DNA of 64,000 nucleotides, taken from Marixanthomonas sp002364245. GTDB lineage: Bacteria > Bacteroidota > Bacteroidia > Flavobacteriales > Flavobacteriaceae. The position numbers and the translations under genes were made by a program. Below the pieces are notes generated by a model that did no database searches, was not told the DNA's origin, and worked only from the letters and a program-made list of their open reading frames with translations. Below are positions 9,201-16,751 of the stretch, one piece after another. The stretch lies in the NCBI GenBank assembly GCA_963973455.1, contig CAXAZF010000010.1, forward strand, positions 56,909 to 120,908, given 5' to 3'. Positions within the stretch are counted from its first letter, which is position 1. Each line of letters begins with the position of its first letter.

Positions 9201-9842
9201 TTATACAATCGTTATACTGCCTAGATAGTCGCTGGTGGAGTACTGTTTCGACACTGTATTTTTAAACGTTGCCCACACCTCTAGCGTACGATCTTGCAGT
9301 TCTTCTGGGAATTGTAACACCACTTCCCCCATATGTCTTTGAGCGGCGGCTTCAAAGAAAATAAAGTCTTGCGTAGCGGGCACATAGGCAATAGCCGATA
9401 GTACATCCTCAGCATATGCCAAGCCCAGTGCGCTATTGTCTGCCCATTGTAACGATGCTTTTTGCTCCACTTGCGCTGTGATAGACACATCCAGCAATCC
9501 CCGTATGGGGCCTTTACTAATAAGCACTTTTGGATAATCAATACTGAAACTATCGGCCGTGGGAATCATGGCCTCTGTTAAAAAATACGACTTCGCGAAA
9601 TCGAAACGGCTTTTCTTTTCTTCGGGCTGGTCAAAACTTTCGTTTAAAAAAGCTTTTATTGGTAGCATAAAAGCGTACATCATTTTAAACTTTAGTCGGT
9701 TGCGCAGTTGTGCAGGGCTCGGCTTCTTGGTCGACTTTTTGGGTTTGCTTCGCATCACGGGAACCCCGCGCCACGTAGTACCTACCACAGTACCCACCGT
9801 ACCGGAAAAACCACCTAAAATACCATTATTAAATGTTGCCAT
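9201..9842 (-). CDS. DUF6266 family protein
   Basis: A 213-residue protein with no signal peptide. Its glycine-rich start (MATFNNGILGGFSGTVGTVVG, followed by TTWRGVPVMRSKP) and a lysine/proline-rich stretch before an RNRLKFKMMYAF helix match the DUF6266 family of Bacteroidota as I remember it. Function unknown. It is the only minus-strand gene between positions 1 and 25.9 kb and stands alone, converging on the esterase. Its composition is less AT-rich than the array to its right. Confidence 0.8.
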   Translation of the reverse strand: MATFNNGILGGFSGTVGTVVGTTWRGVPVMRSKPKKSTKKPSPAQLRNRLKFKMMYAFMLPIKAFLNESFDQPEEKKSRFDFAKSYFLTEAMIPTADSFSIDYPKVLISKGPIRGLLDVSITAQVEQKASLQWADNSALGLAYAEDVLSAIAYVPATQDFIFFEAAAQRHMGEVVLQFPEELQDRTLEVWATFKNTVSKQYSTSDYLGSITIV

Positions 9843-9964
9843 AACAAGTAGAATTTGGTTAAGTTATAAAAAGGGGAACCCCGAAATATAAAACGTATTC
9901 CCTTAAAAAACAAGCGCGTACCCAAAAAAAGCAAGGTGCACTCCCCTAGTTTCATCCGAGTTTT

Positions 9965-10013
9965 CTTCGAGAATACTTCGACCATTGCCCGTAAAAGCAG
10001 GTATTTCTCGAAG
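9965..10013. repeat. Inverted repeat with TCGA motifs (REP-like)
   Basis: CTTCGAGAATAC at 9965-9976 faces GTATTTCTCGAAG at 10001-10013, allowing a 12-base stem around a loop of about 24 bases. Further TCGAA/TCGAG words follow to about 10045. It lies in the 471-base gap between DUF6266 and the accessory array. Short palindromes of this style are common between flavobacterial genes. No coding frame here looks real. Confidence 0.5.
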
Positions 10014-10094
10014 CATCCTCGAAGGAATATCGAGCCAGTCTCGAAACAAACCTGAGGAAAACCCAAAAAACCGCACAGCATACAAGTGCCCAAT

Positions 10095-10124
10095 TTTGTG
10101 ATTTAGGATTTTTACCTATATTTG
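10095..10124 (+). promoter_or_regulatory. Consensus flavobacterial promoter facing the cassette array
   Basis: TTTG at 10095-10098, 18 bases, then TATATTTG at 10117-10124, an excellent match to the Bacteroidota -33/-7 consensus (TTTG and TAnnTTTG). It reads rightward. The next gene starts about 190 bases downstream, after the first cassette-boundary sequence. It could therefore act as a leader promoter for the array, or belong to a lost gene. Confidence 0.65.
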
Positions 10125-10235
10125 AAGAACACTCCCCTTGATTATTTAAAATAAGAATAGCTTAAAAGCGCAAAAAACTGCTCATAGCATGCCAAATAAG
10201 GTTAATAAGGGCATAAAAGGTGTTCATATAAACTA

Positions 10236-10250
10236 GTTGGTAGCCATTAC
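10236..10250 (+). repeat. Cassette left boundary (attC 3' core, GTTGGTA type)
   Basis: GTTGGTAGCCATTAC, matching 13 of 14 bases of the reverse complement of the sequences that follow genes 12057-13052 and 13640-14743. The preceding 100 bases hold no convincing left arm, so this is probably half a site. Confidence 0.55.
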
Positions 10251-10313
10251 GACCGAACAATACCCATTATCAGGTATGGATAATTCTGACTTGATTAATT
10301 ATATTTGAATATT

Positions 10314-12041
10314 ATGAATAAAATAATACTGAATTTAATACTTGGATTTACCTTTTTGAGTGTCTATTCGCAAAACACTCAAAGTTTTACACGCGATTTT
10401 AGAACTTCAAGCGGAATTTATGGTTACGTCGAAATATTAACACAACCAACAGGTTTTGGAACTTTAGCAATACAACAAAAACGAACAGTTGTTCAAGGAA
10501 TAAATAATTTTAATGGAAATTCATTGAGTGAATATGGAATTAGTTTTCCATTTAATTGCTCTAACTGCTTTTTTTATGCTGATGGTTCAGTAAGTATGCA
10601 AATAAGAGATGTAATTGGTCGTTCTAGTGGTTCATTTTCAAAAGGTGGCACAATAAACTTAAATAGTGGTTTAAATAGAACAATTAATTGGTATGCTGGC
10701 GTTGCTGAAAAACACAATGAAATAAGACGTAAATATAATGATGATAATTACTGGGAAGCAAATGGTAGAGTAGAAAGTTTAAATATTTATAGTGTAAAAG
10801 GTGCAGATTTTGGGAACATTACTCGTGCGGTTGATAAGTATAATAAAGCTAAACAAAAAGCGGATAAGTTCAATAACTTAATATCCCAAGCATCAAATTC
10901 TTCTTTATCAGACAATCAAAAGCTATCCTATTTAAATCAAGCCAAACAATATGCACAGACAAGTGCAGAACAAAACCAAGTCAATACAGCTATAAATAAC
11001 TTGAACCAACAAATTCAACAAAAGAAACAGCAAAACCAAAATACAACAACAAGTACTACTACTCAAAGTATTGGCAATATTTCATCAGTCAGTAGCAATA
11101 CATCGACAAGTACAAGTACCACTTCCCAAAAACAAATAATGTATGATGCTAATGGTTTACCTACAACACCAGCGATTGAAGCTATAAAAGCTAGAAGTCA
11201 AGCCAAATATGAACGAAATATGCAAAAAGTTCAAGTAATTAGTAATGCAGTAACTGGCTTAGTAAACTATTTTGAGCAACAACGCCAACAACGTTTAGCG
11301 TATGAAGAAAGGCAAAGACAATTAAAGGCTCAAGAAGAAAGAAAAAAAGAATTATTCAGGAGTCAAGTAAGTCAATACAGAAGCGAATACAAAAAAATTA
11401 TAAACGCTAGAAAATCTTTTCTTAACCAAGTAAAACTTAATTCCACTTTAGATGAAGATGGTACTGGTTTTAAACCTTTATATATTTACTTTGCTTATGT
11501 TCCTAAAAACTATGACTATTACTACGAGAATGTGAGTTATCCTTCAACTTTAGATTTTAAAATCAATCAAAATATTGATGTCAAATTTTCACCAGTTTTT
11601 GGTTTTTTCCCATATTCCAATGGACAATACCCATTTATTAGAGACATAAAAAACCAAATCCTTTACGACCATTTTGGTAATAAAGTTAAAGATTATGATG
11701 TTGTATTTTTTCAATGGAAAAACTCGGTCGAAGACGTAGTTTCTAGTCTTAAAGGAAATCTAAACAAAGCTGTTAATGAAAGTTATTTCGCAAATGCAAT
11801 TCCATCGAGTAATAACGAAATAGTATTCTTAAACTCAAAAGTAAATGCTTCTCAAAGCAAAGATTATTGGACTGGGAAAAAAGTGAAAACAAAAAACTCA
11901 AAAAAGGTAGATTATTTCAATACTGATAAAAAACAAAGTTCAAATAAAAAAACAGATTATTGGAAAACTAATAAATTAAAAAAGACCCAAAAAGACACTG
12001 TAAAGACTAAAAAGAACAAAGTAAATTATTGGGATAATTAA
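10314..12041 (+). CDS. Secreted Gln/Ser/Thr-rich coiled-coil protein with C-terminal DYW repeats
   Basis: A 575-residue protein. The ATG at 10314 is chosen over an in-frame TTG three codons upstream because it opens a signal peptide (MNKIILNLILGFTFLSVYSQ). Residues 20-150 are beta-rich. About 150-330 is low complexity and coiled coil (QQIQQKKQQNQN, then a Ser/Thr run, then QQRQQRLAYEERQRQ). About 330-500 looks globular. The last 65 residues are lysine-rich with four degenerate repeats built on KxDYW or DYF (KDYWTGKK, KVDYFNTDKK, KTDYWKTNK, KVNYWDN). No family recognised. It starts 64 bases after a cassette boundary and is 15 bases from the next gene, so both may sit in one two-gene cassette. 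Confidence 0.75.
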   Translation: MNKIILNLILGFTFLSVYSQNTQSFTRDFRTSSGIYGYVEILTQPTGFGTLAIQQKRTVVQGINNFNGNSLSEYGISFPFNCSNCFFYADGSVSMQIRDVIGRSSGSFSKGGTINLNSGLNRTINWYAGVAEKHNEIRRKYNDDNYWEANGRVESLNIYSVKGADFGNITRAVDKYNKAKQKADKFNNLISQASNSSLSDNQKLSYLNQAKQYAQTSAEQNQVNTAINNLNQQIQQKKQQNQNTTTSTTTQSIGNISSVSSNTSTSTSTTSQKQIMYDANGLPTTPAIEAIKARSQAKYERNMQKVQVISNAVTGLVNYFEQQRQQRLAYEERQRQLKAQEERKKELFRSQVSQYRSEYKKIINARKSFLNQVKLNSTLDEDGTGFKPLYIYFAYVPKNYDYYYENVSYPSTLDFKINQNIDVKFSPVFGFFPYSNGQYPFIRDIKNQILYDHFGNKVKDYDVVFFQWKNSVEDVVSSLKGNLNKAVNESYFANAIPSSNNEIVFLNSKVNASQSKDYWTGKKVKTKNSKKVDYFNTDKKQSSNKKTDYWKTNKLKKTQKDTVKTKKNKVNYWDN

Positions 12042-12056
12042 TACTAATTTATAATT

Positions 12057-13052
12057 ATGAAAAAAATAATACTTGTATTTACTCTAATGTTATTAAGCAA
12101 TGTTACAATTGCTCAAAACATTACAATGGCAAAAGCCTTTTACAAAAAAGCACAAAAAGAATATGAAAATCAGAAATATTATCAAGCACTTGAACTAATT
12201 GATAAAGCCAAAGAGAAATTAAATGGAGAAACTAATTTAGAACTGGTTTACTTGGAAGGTATGTCTAGATACCAATATGACAAAAATGTCGATATGGCTA
12301 AATCACTATTAAATAGATTCATTGAAGAAGCAGACCAAGATGATTCAAGAGTTGATGAAATAGCTCAGCTTTTAGTAGAAATTGAAACTTCATACGATTT
12401 TTATGAAAACGGATTTAGAAAAAAATTAGAATACATAGGAGTAAATGAAAACAAATACGTTCACCACTATGACAAAGATGGTGTACAAATAAAAATGGTA
12501 TGTTATTCAAGTGCTAAAGATTATAAATTATCTTTTATACATTACGGTAAAAGTTTAAAAGAAGTTGTAAGAAGAGAATATTACGATGAAAATGAAAAAA
12601 TTGAAAGTGTAGATTACTACGAAAATAACACAAGAAGATTAAAAATTTGGGGGAATGGCGAACACATACACCTTTATGATGAAAAAGGTAAGTTTATCCA
12701 ACGATATGGATTAAAAGAGTTTAATTTAGTTGATGGTATATTCTATTCTTTTAAATCTTTTGAAAGTTGGGAAAACTATATTGCTTATTTTCTTACTTCT
12801 AAATACGATTCTAGCGCTAATATTTTAGACATACACAACAATTTATCTATAGAGCTCATTGATAAGCATAAAAACATAATATCAGGGATTGTAAAGAAAT
12901 TAAAGGTTGATAATAATAAATATGATAAAGAACATTACATATATAATTTCGATATAGATGGAGTTCCAACATCAAAAGAATTTTATAAAAGAGGAAAGCT
13001 TAAAAAATCATATACTTTTAACAAATATGATAATAGTTGGAGTGAAATATAA
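12057..13052 (+). CDS. Secreted TPR-like protein, first of two paralogues
   Basis: A 331-residue protein with a signal peptide (MKKIILVFTLMLLSNVTIAQ). Residues 20-120 form helix pairs of TPR type (MAKAFYKKAQKEYENQKYYQALELIDKAK). The rest is beta-rich with short repeated Tyr/Asp/Glu strands like toxin-antidote or MORN-type sheets. It is paralogous to 13640-14743: both begin QNITMAKAFYxKAQK after the signal and end with EFYKxGKLK, while the middle has diverged. Very AT-rich. Its TAA stop is itself part of the cassette-end sequence TAACGGCTACCAAC. Function unknown; a surface or periplasmic role is inferred from export. Confidence 0.78.
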   Translation: MKKIILVFTLMLLSNVTIAQNITMAKAFYKKAQKEYENQKYYQALELIDKAKEKLNGETNLELVYLEGMSRYQYDKNVDMAKSLLNRFIEEADQDDSRVDEIAQLLVEIETSYDFYENGFRKKLEYIGVNENKYVHHYDKDGVQIKMVCYSSAKDYKLSFIHYGKSLKEVVRREYYDENEKIESVDYYENNTRRLKIWGNGEHIHLYDEKGKFIQRYGLKEFNLVDGIFYSFKSFESWENYIAYFLTSKYDSSANILDIHNNLSIELIDKHKNIISGIVKKLKVDNNKYDKEHYIYNFDIDGVPTSKEFYKRGKLKKSYTFNKYDNSWSEI

Positions 13053-13063
13053 CGGCTACCAAC
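13050..13063 (+). repeat. Cassette right boundary (inverse core TACCAAC), truncated site
   Basis: TAACGGCTACCAAC, including the stop codon of the preceding gene. It is identical to 14774-14787 and the near-perfect reverse complement of 10236-10249. The following 55 bases to the next ATG contain no matching right arm, so the site appears truncated. Confidence 0.55.
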
Positions 13064-13118
13064 AACAATGGCTATCCGTAAACAATTAAATTTTAAAACA
13101 CACAAAACAATACACATA

Positions 13119-13631
13119 ATGAAAAACTTGCTAATGCTCATATTACTTATCTCTTTTTCAGCAACAGCCCAACAAAAAGATTTATATAAGAACAAAGACA
13201 CTGGAGTTAAGGCAAAGCCAGTAAAAAAAGTTAACAGTTCTTCTACAAACAGTATAAGTAATTTAAATAAAGAATTACAAAATAAAAACAAAGATATTGA
13301 AGGAGTTTACAGAATTATATGGGTTATGGAAGGCGACACATATACAGACACATACTATAAGTACTTTCTTGTAGAAGGAGAATCTCATAAAAAAATGATG
13401 GAACAGGTAAATTTCAGGTATAAAGATAATCTTAAAGATGGGCAAAAATTCAATTTTACTACAACAACAATAAAAAAAGGATATTGCGCAATTATTTATT
13501 CTCAAAATATAAATGGCGTTAAAAAATATGCAATAGCATCTGTAACCAGTGATTATGTAGAGAAAAAAAAGTCACAAATAGAAAGTAATACCAACAATAA
13601 AGTTATTGAAGATAATTTATGTAACAATTAA
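13119..13631 (+). CDS. Small secreted protein of unknown function
   Basis: A 170-residue protein. ATG 13119 is preferred over an in-frame ATG 51 bases upstream because it starts the signal peptide (MKNLLMLILLISFSATAQQ); the upstream ATG also overlaps the truncated cassette boundary. The mature protein has a Lys/Ser/Asn-rich linker, then a beta-strand region (GVYRIIWVMEGDTYTDTYYKYF). No family recognised. It sits between two paralogous TPR-like genes and ends 8 bases before the second, so it may be co-expressed with it. Confidence 0.7.
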   Translation: MKNLLMLILLISFSATAQQKDLYKNKDTGVKAKPVKKVNSSSTNSISNLNKELQNKNKDIEGVYRIIWVMEGDTYTDTYYKYFLVEGESHKKMMEQVNFRYKDNLKDGQKFNFTTTTIKKGYCAIIYSQNINGVKKYAIASVTSDYVEKKKSQIESNTNNKVIEDNLCNN

Positions 13632-13639
13632 CAATAATT

Positions 13640-14743
13640 ATGAAATCAACAAAACTATTTATTTTTAGTTTAATGCTTGGTGTGGCTTGTTTTGGGCAAA
13701 ACATTACAATGGCAAAGGCTTTTTACGAAAAGGCACAAAAAACATTTGAAAATCAAGACTATGAGCAAACTAAAAAACTCTTAAACTCTGCAAAAAAAGA
13801 GTTAAACAATAATACTAACCCAGACATAATCTATTTGGAAGCATATTCATTATATCATACGGAATTAAATGTCAATGAGGCAAAAGAATTATTCAATTCA
13901 TTTTTAGAACAAGTAGATGAACACGATGACCGTAGAAACGAAGTTGCCAATACAATGGTAATTATTCAATCTTCAGAAAATTATCATAATAATGGAAATG
14001 TAAAGGCTGTATTTCAAATTTGTGATAAAGACTATTTGTGTATGACTCAATACAATGAAAATTTAGAAATTGAAAAGGTAATTAAAAAAAGGAAGCCTTC
14101 CGATTTCGAAAATCGAAAAGCTTTCTATTCTAAAGATGAACTAGGCTTTTTGTTTTTTTCTTTGTCAGGTAAGGATCTGACAGAAGTGAGTTATTGCAAG
14201 AATGAAATATTAATAAGTCGAAAAAGTGGAAATAAATATTATCTAGAAGATTTATATTACAAAGGGAATATTTATATTCAACGAAAAATAATAGAACAAT
14301 TAAAGCAGGACAAGGTATTACCTATTAAATATTGTGAAGGGAATTACTTTGTTGCAAAAGCCGATATAAAATTAGCATATACTAAAATTTTCAACCCTTT
14401 GACTAAAAAATTAGTCTTTTATTATGACCAAGAATCCTTTTCATCTTATCAAGATAATGACTCTAGTGGTGGAGAATCGAAGTATTTTTATCATAAAGGG
14501 GAATATGAAATTTTAGGCTTTTATAAAATTCCTTATGGAATTCTAAATTCAATTGGCAATAAAATAGGTGCACCAAAAGAAGTGAAATTTATTTCAAAAA
14601 CCTATAATAATGATTTAAAGGACTATACCATCATAAGTTTTGAAATAGAAGGTATACCAATTAAAAAAGAATTTTACAAAAAAGGGAAGCTTAAAGAAGT
14701 TAACAACTTTGATAAAGATTCAGAAACTTGGATTAAACAATAA
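13640..14743 (+). CDS. Secreted TPR-like protein, second of two paralogues
   Basis: A 367-residue protein with a signal peptide (MKSTKLFIFSLMLGVACFGQ). It shares with 12057-13052 the start of the mature protein (QNITMAKAFYEKAQK), the helical first 120 residues, a VEAKELF-like helix followed by acidic DEHDD, and the C-terminal EFYKKGKLK, but differs in the middle and is 36 residues longer. The pair probably arose by tandem duplication: both copies are followed by the same 14-base cassette-end sequence (here 30 bases past the stop). Function unknown; exported. Confidence 0.78.
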   Translation: MKSTKLFIFSLMLGVACFGQNITMAKAFYEKAQKTFENQDYEQTKKLLNSAKKELNNNTNPDIIYLEAYSLYHTELNVNEAKELFNSFLEQVDEHDDRRNEVANTMVIIQSSENYHNNGNVKAVFQICDKDYLCMTQYNENLEIEKVIKKRKPSDFENRKAFYSKDELGFLFFSLSGKDLTEVSYCKNEILISRKSGNKYYLEDLYYKGNIYIQRKIIEQLKQDKVLPIKYCEGNYFVAKADIKLAYTKIFNPLTKKLVFYYDQESFSSYQDNDSSGGESKYFYHKGEYEILGFYKIPYGILNSIGNKIGAPKEVKFISKTYNNDLKDYTIISFEIEGIPIKKEFYKKGKLKEVNNFDKDSETWIKQ

Positions 14744-14773
14744 TATCTTATTTGTAAATTTTATTAAGAAAAA

Positions 14774-14984
14774 TAACGGCTACCAACACCGTATATAACT
14801 CATAGCTAGTTAGTTGCTTAAGACAAGTTAAAGCATATTTGGGAAGTCGCCAATTTTTTAAATTTAACGATTTCCAATAAAAAAGATAAATAATAAAATT
14901 TAAAAAATCGGCTTGTGCTTAATCCGTATAGAAACAGCTTATTTGCACGCTACGAGCCATATACAAGACCGTTGGCATTCATTA
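14774..14984 (+). repeat. Long attC-like palindromic site
   Basis: Begins with inverse core TACCAAC (14781-14787) and ends with core GTTGGCA (14971-14977). Outer arms such as CCGTATATAACTCATAGC pair imperfectly with GCTACGAGCCATATACAAG. An inner arm GCCAATTTTTTAAATTT (14849-14865) pairs 16 of 17 with 14896-14912. The whole can fold into a long extruded hairpin, as attC sites do. No gene lies in this 245-base gap. Confidence 0.65.
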
Positions 14985-14988
14985 GAAA

Positions 14989-15402
14989 ATGAAAAAAGAG
15001 ATTAACTTAGACATATCAGAGTTTATTGGACTTGAACTAAAGGAAGTTAATTCCGACCAAATAAAATTTAGCAAAGCGATATTGGAATTATGGTGTCCTT
15101 GGAGAATTTATGACGAATTGATTCTCATGAATTCAAGAGTACTGGATGACAAAAACAATTCAAAAGAAGCTGAGCGGATAGTACAAGATAATTTAATTGG
15201 CCGAAAAATTAAGTCCATAAAAATATTTGAGCAACCATGTGACATTAGGATTGAATTGGATAAAGGAATTATCATTGAAGTTTTTCCTGACCATCCTATT
15301 TATGAATCATGGAATCTAAAATTTGAAGGAATAGATGGAAGACATCTTGTGGGGACACCAGGAGGAGAAGTCACATGGTTCCTAAAGGATGGAGAAGAAT
15401 AA
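14989..15402 (+). CDS. Cytoplasmic cassette protein of unknown function
   Basis: A 137-residue protein without signal peptide. The pattern is of alternating short beta strands (IDISEFIGLELKEV, IRIELDKGIIIEVF) ending in SWNLKF and GTPGGEVTWF, which resembles small immunity-type or DUF6188-like beta proteins; that comparison is tentative. The start lies 4 bases after a cassette left boundary (14971-14984) and the stop 6 bases before the right boundary, so the gene fills its cassette almost exactly, as integron cassette genes do. No promoter of its own is visible. Confidence 0.7.
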   Translation: MKKEINLDISEFIGLELKEVNSDQIKFSKAILELWCPWRIYDELILMNSRVLDDKNNSKEAERIVQDNLIGRKIKSIKIFEQPCDIRIELDKGIIIEVFPDHPIYESWNLKFEGIDGRHLVGTPGGEVTWFLKDGEE

Positions 15403-15408
15403 AATGAA

Positions 15409-15490
15409 TAACGAAATGCCAACACTCGCTAAAAAACCATAGCACCCTTCGGGATGCTACGCTTTTTAGCGTAAACGTTGGGCACAATTA
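15409..15490 (+). repeat. Compact attC-like site
   Basis: From inverse core TGCCAAC (15417-15423) to core GTTGGGC (15477-15483), 67 bases. CGCTAAAAA pairs perfectly with TTTTTAGCG, TAGCA with TGCTA, and CCC-TTC-GGG caps the hairpin. GTTGGGC fits the integron consensus GTTRRRY exactly. This is the clearest site of the array. Confidence 0.75.
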
Positions 15491-15513
15491 GTAGACTTAA
15501 TTAAAATTAAATA

Positions 15514-16533
15514 ATGAAAAAATTAAAAAACTTCATTTTACTTGCATTGAGTTCACTACTATTCGATAGCTGTAACTCTCAAACTGAAAATGTCGATCTT
15601 TATTACAAGTATTCTTTTAATAACCCAATTAAAGTATTTAACAAAAAAACAAAAAAACCGTATAGTGGAGAATTTGTCAGTATCTCTAACAACGATAAAG
15701 TTAGAATTGAATTCAAAGATGGAAAAATGGATGGCACTTACCTTCGTACCTTTATAGACGGTGACACGCTTGAATACAAAAAATATGAAAATGGAATTAA
15801 GCTGCTATCATTAGATTTTATCTATCATAACGGCAAATTAGATTATAAAGAACTTATAAAAGATCAAAATGGTAATAATGCAGATATAAAATTATTTATC
15901 GAAAGTTGTAATTTATTAGTTAATAATAATTTTAATGAGTTGGATAATTTATTAGATAACGACTACAGTGAAATATTTAAAAAATTAAAATATTTATTTG
16001 GACCTCTGCAAAGTTTCAAGTTAAATAATGTCACTAAAAAATATTACAGGTACAATAAATCTGAACATATTACTGGAGATATAACATTTTATTTTTCTAA
16101 AAAAGACCTTAATTTAACTTTTTTAATTGTTATGACACCGCAAAAAATTAAAGGGCAAGGGTTTATTTATCCAACCTTAGATTATGAAATAGAAAAAAGT
16201 CAAATAGACAGAAAAGTTATAAAATCAATAAATGAAAAAAACATTGATGAATTTATTTCTTTAACTCAATATTCTGATTCCCATAAAACTTTCTTTAAAA
16301 AGAAATTTGAGAAAATAGGCGAAATATCAAAGGACAGTAGGTTCCTTAATACTCATTTTGACTATTTTAATCGATTACTTTTAGTGCAAGACTATTTGGT
16401 AGTGATTGACAATGAAAAACAAGTTTTATCTTTAATTTATGACATAAACAAGAATAATTTAAATTTAATCGATATCAAGTTTTCAAATTATCATAAAGAC
16501 TTTAATGTTTTGCATAGAATCAATGGAAAATAA
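15514..16533 (+). CDS. Lipoprotein of unknown function
   Basis: A 339-residue protein with a signal ending in the lipobox LFDSC (Cys about 20), so membrane-anchored outside the cytoplasm. Residues 30-110 have a MORN-like strand pattern (YSGEFVSI, FKDGKMDGTYLRTF, YENGIKLLSLDF). The rest alternates helices and strands, and a repeated theme (NELDNLLDNDYSEIFKKL near 150; KSINEKNIDEFISL near 240) suggests two related NTF2-like or DUF3887-like halves. No enzyme motif. Very AT-rich. Its stop TAA is the first three bases of the right cassette boundary. Confidence 0.75.
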   Translation: MKKLKNFILLALSSLLFDSCNSQTENVDLYYKYSFNNPIKVFNKKTKKPYSGEFVSISNNDKVRIEFKDGKMDGTYLRTFIDGDTLEYKKYENGIKLLSLDFIYHNGKLDYKELIKDQNGNNADIKLFIESCNLLVNNNFNELDNLLDNDYSEIFKKLKYLFGPLQSFKLNNVTKKYYRYNKSEHITGDITFYFSKKDLNLTFLIVMTPQKIKGQGFIYPTLDYEIEKSQIDRKVIKSINEKNIDEFISLTQYSDSHKTFFKKKFEKIGEISKDSRFLNTHFDYFNRLLLVQDYLVVIDNEKQVLSLIYDINKNNLNLIDIKFSNYHKDFNVLHRINGK

Positions 16534-16690
16534 CTGTGCCCAACAATCTATAACCGCAATTTGACTACGCCAGTTCGCTTTGCTCAGGACAGGCTAAATC
16601 CACTCTGTAATTGCTACCGTCTGTGCTTTAACAAAATTAAGTATCTTTAATACCGTAACTGCGGTTATATGCGAACGTTAGCCTTTATTA
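16531..16690 (+). repeat. attC-like site carrying a 118-base repeated block
   Basis: Inverse core GCCCAAC (16538-16544) to core GTTAGCC (16677-16683). ATAACCGCA (16550-16558) pairs perfectly with TGCGGTTAT (16660-16668). Bases 16542-16659 recur with 6 mismatches at 18489-18606. The block contains a REP-style word (GTTCGCTTTGCTCAGGACAG) and a promoter-like TATCTTTA at 16642-16649 reading toward the next gene. Confidence 0.7.
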
Positions 16691-16751
16691 TGAATAACTA
16701 ATATATAGTTTAACGTATGTATTTAGTTTTATTTAAATTCAAAAGAAAATA

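Noticed and set aside
9815..10093. Minus-strand 92-residue frame (and a 60-residue one) in the DUF6266-array gap
   Set aside because: It overlaps the DUF6266 start, is biased by the TCGA-rich palindrome, and has no start context or family look. Treated as non-coding.
10300..10307. TATATTTG directly before the gene at 10314 as its promoter
   Set aside because: It lies 6 bases before the ATG, leaving no leader, and there is no TTG at the right distance upstream.
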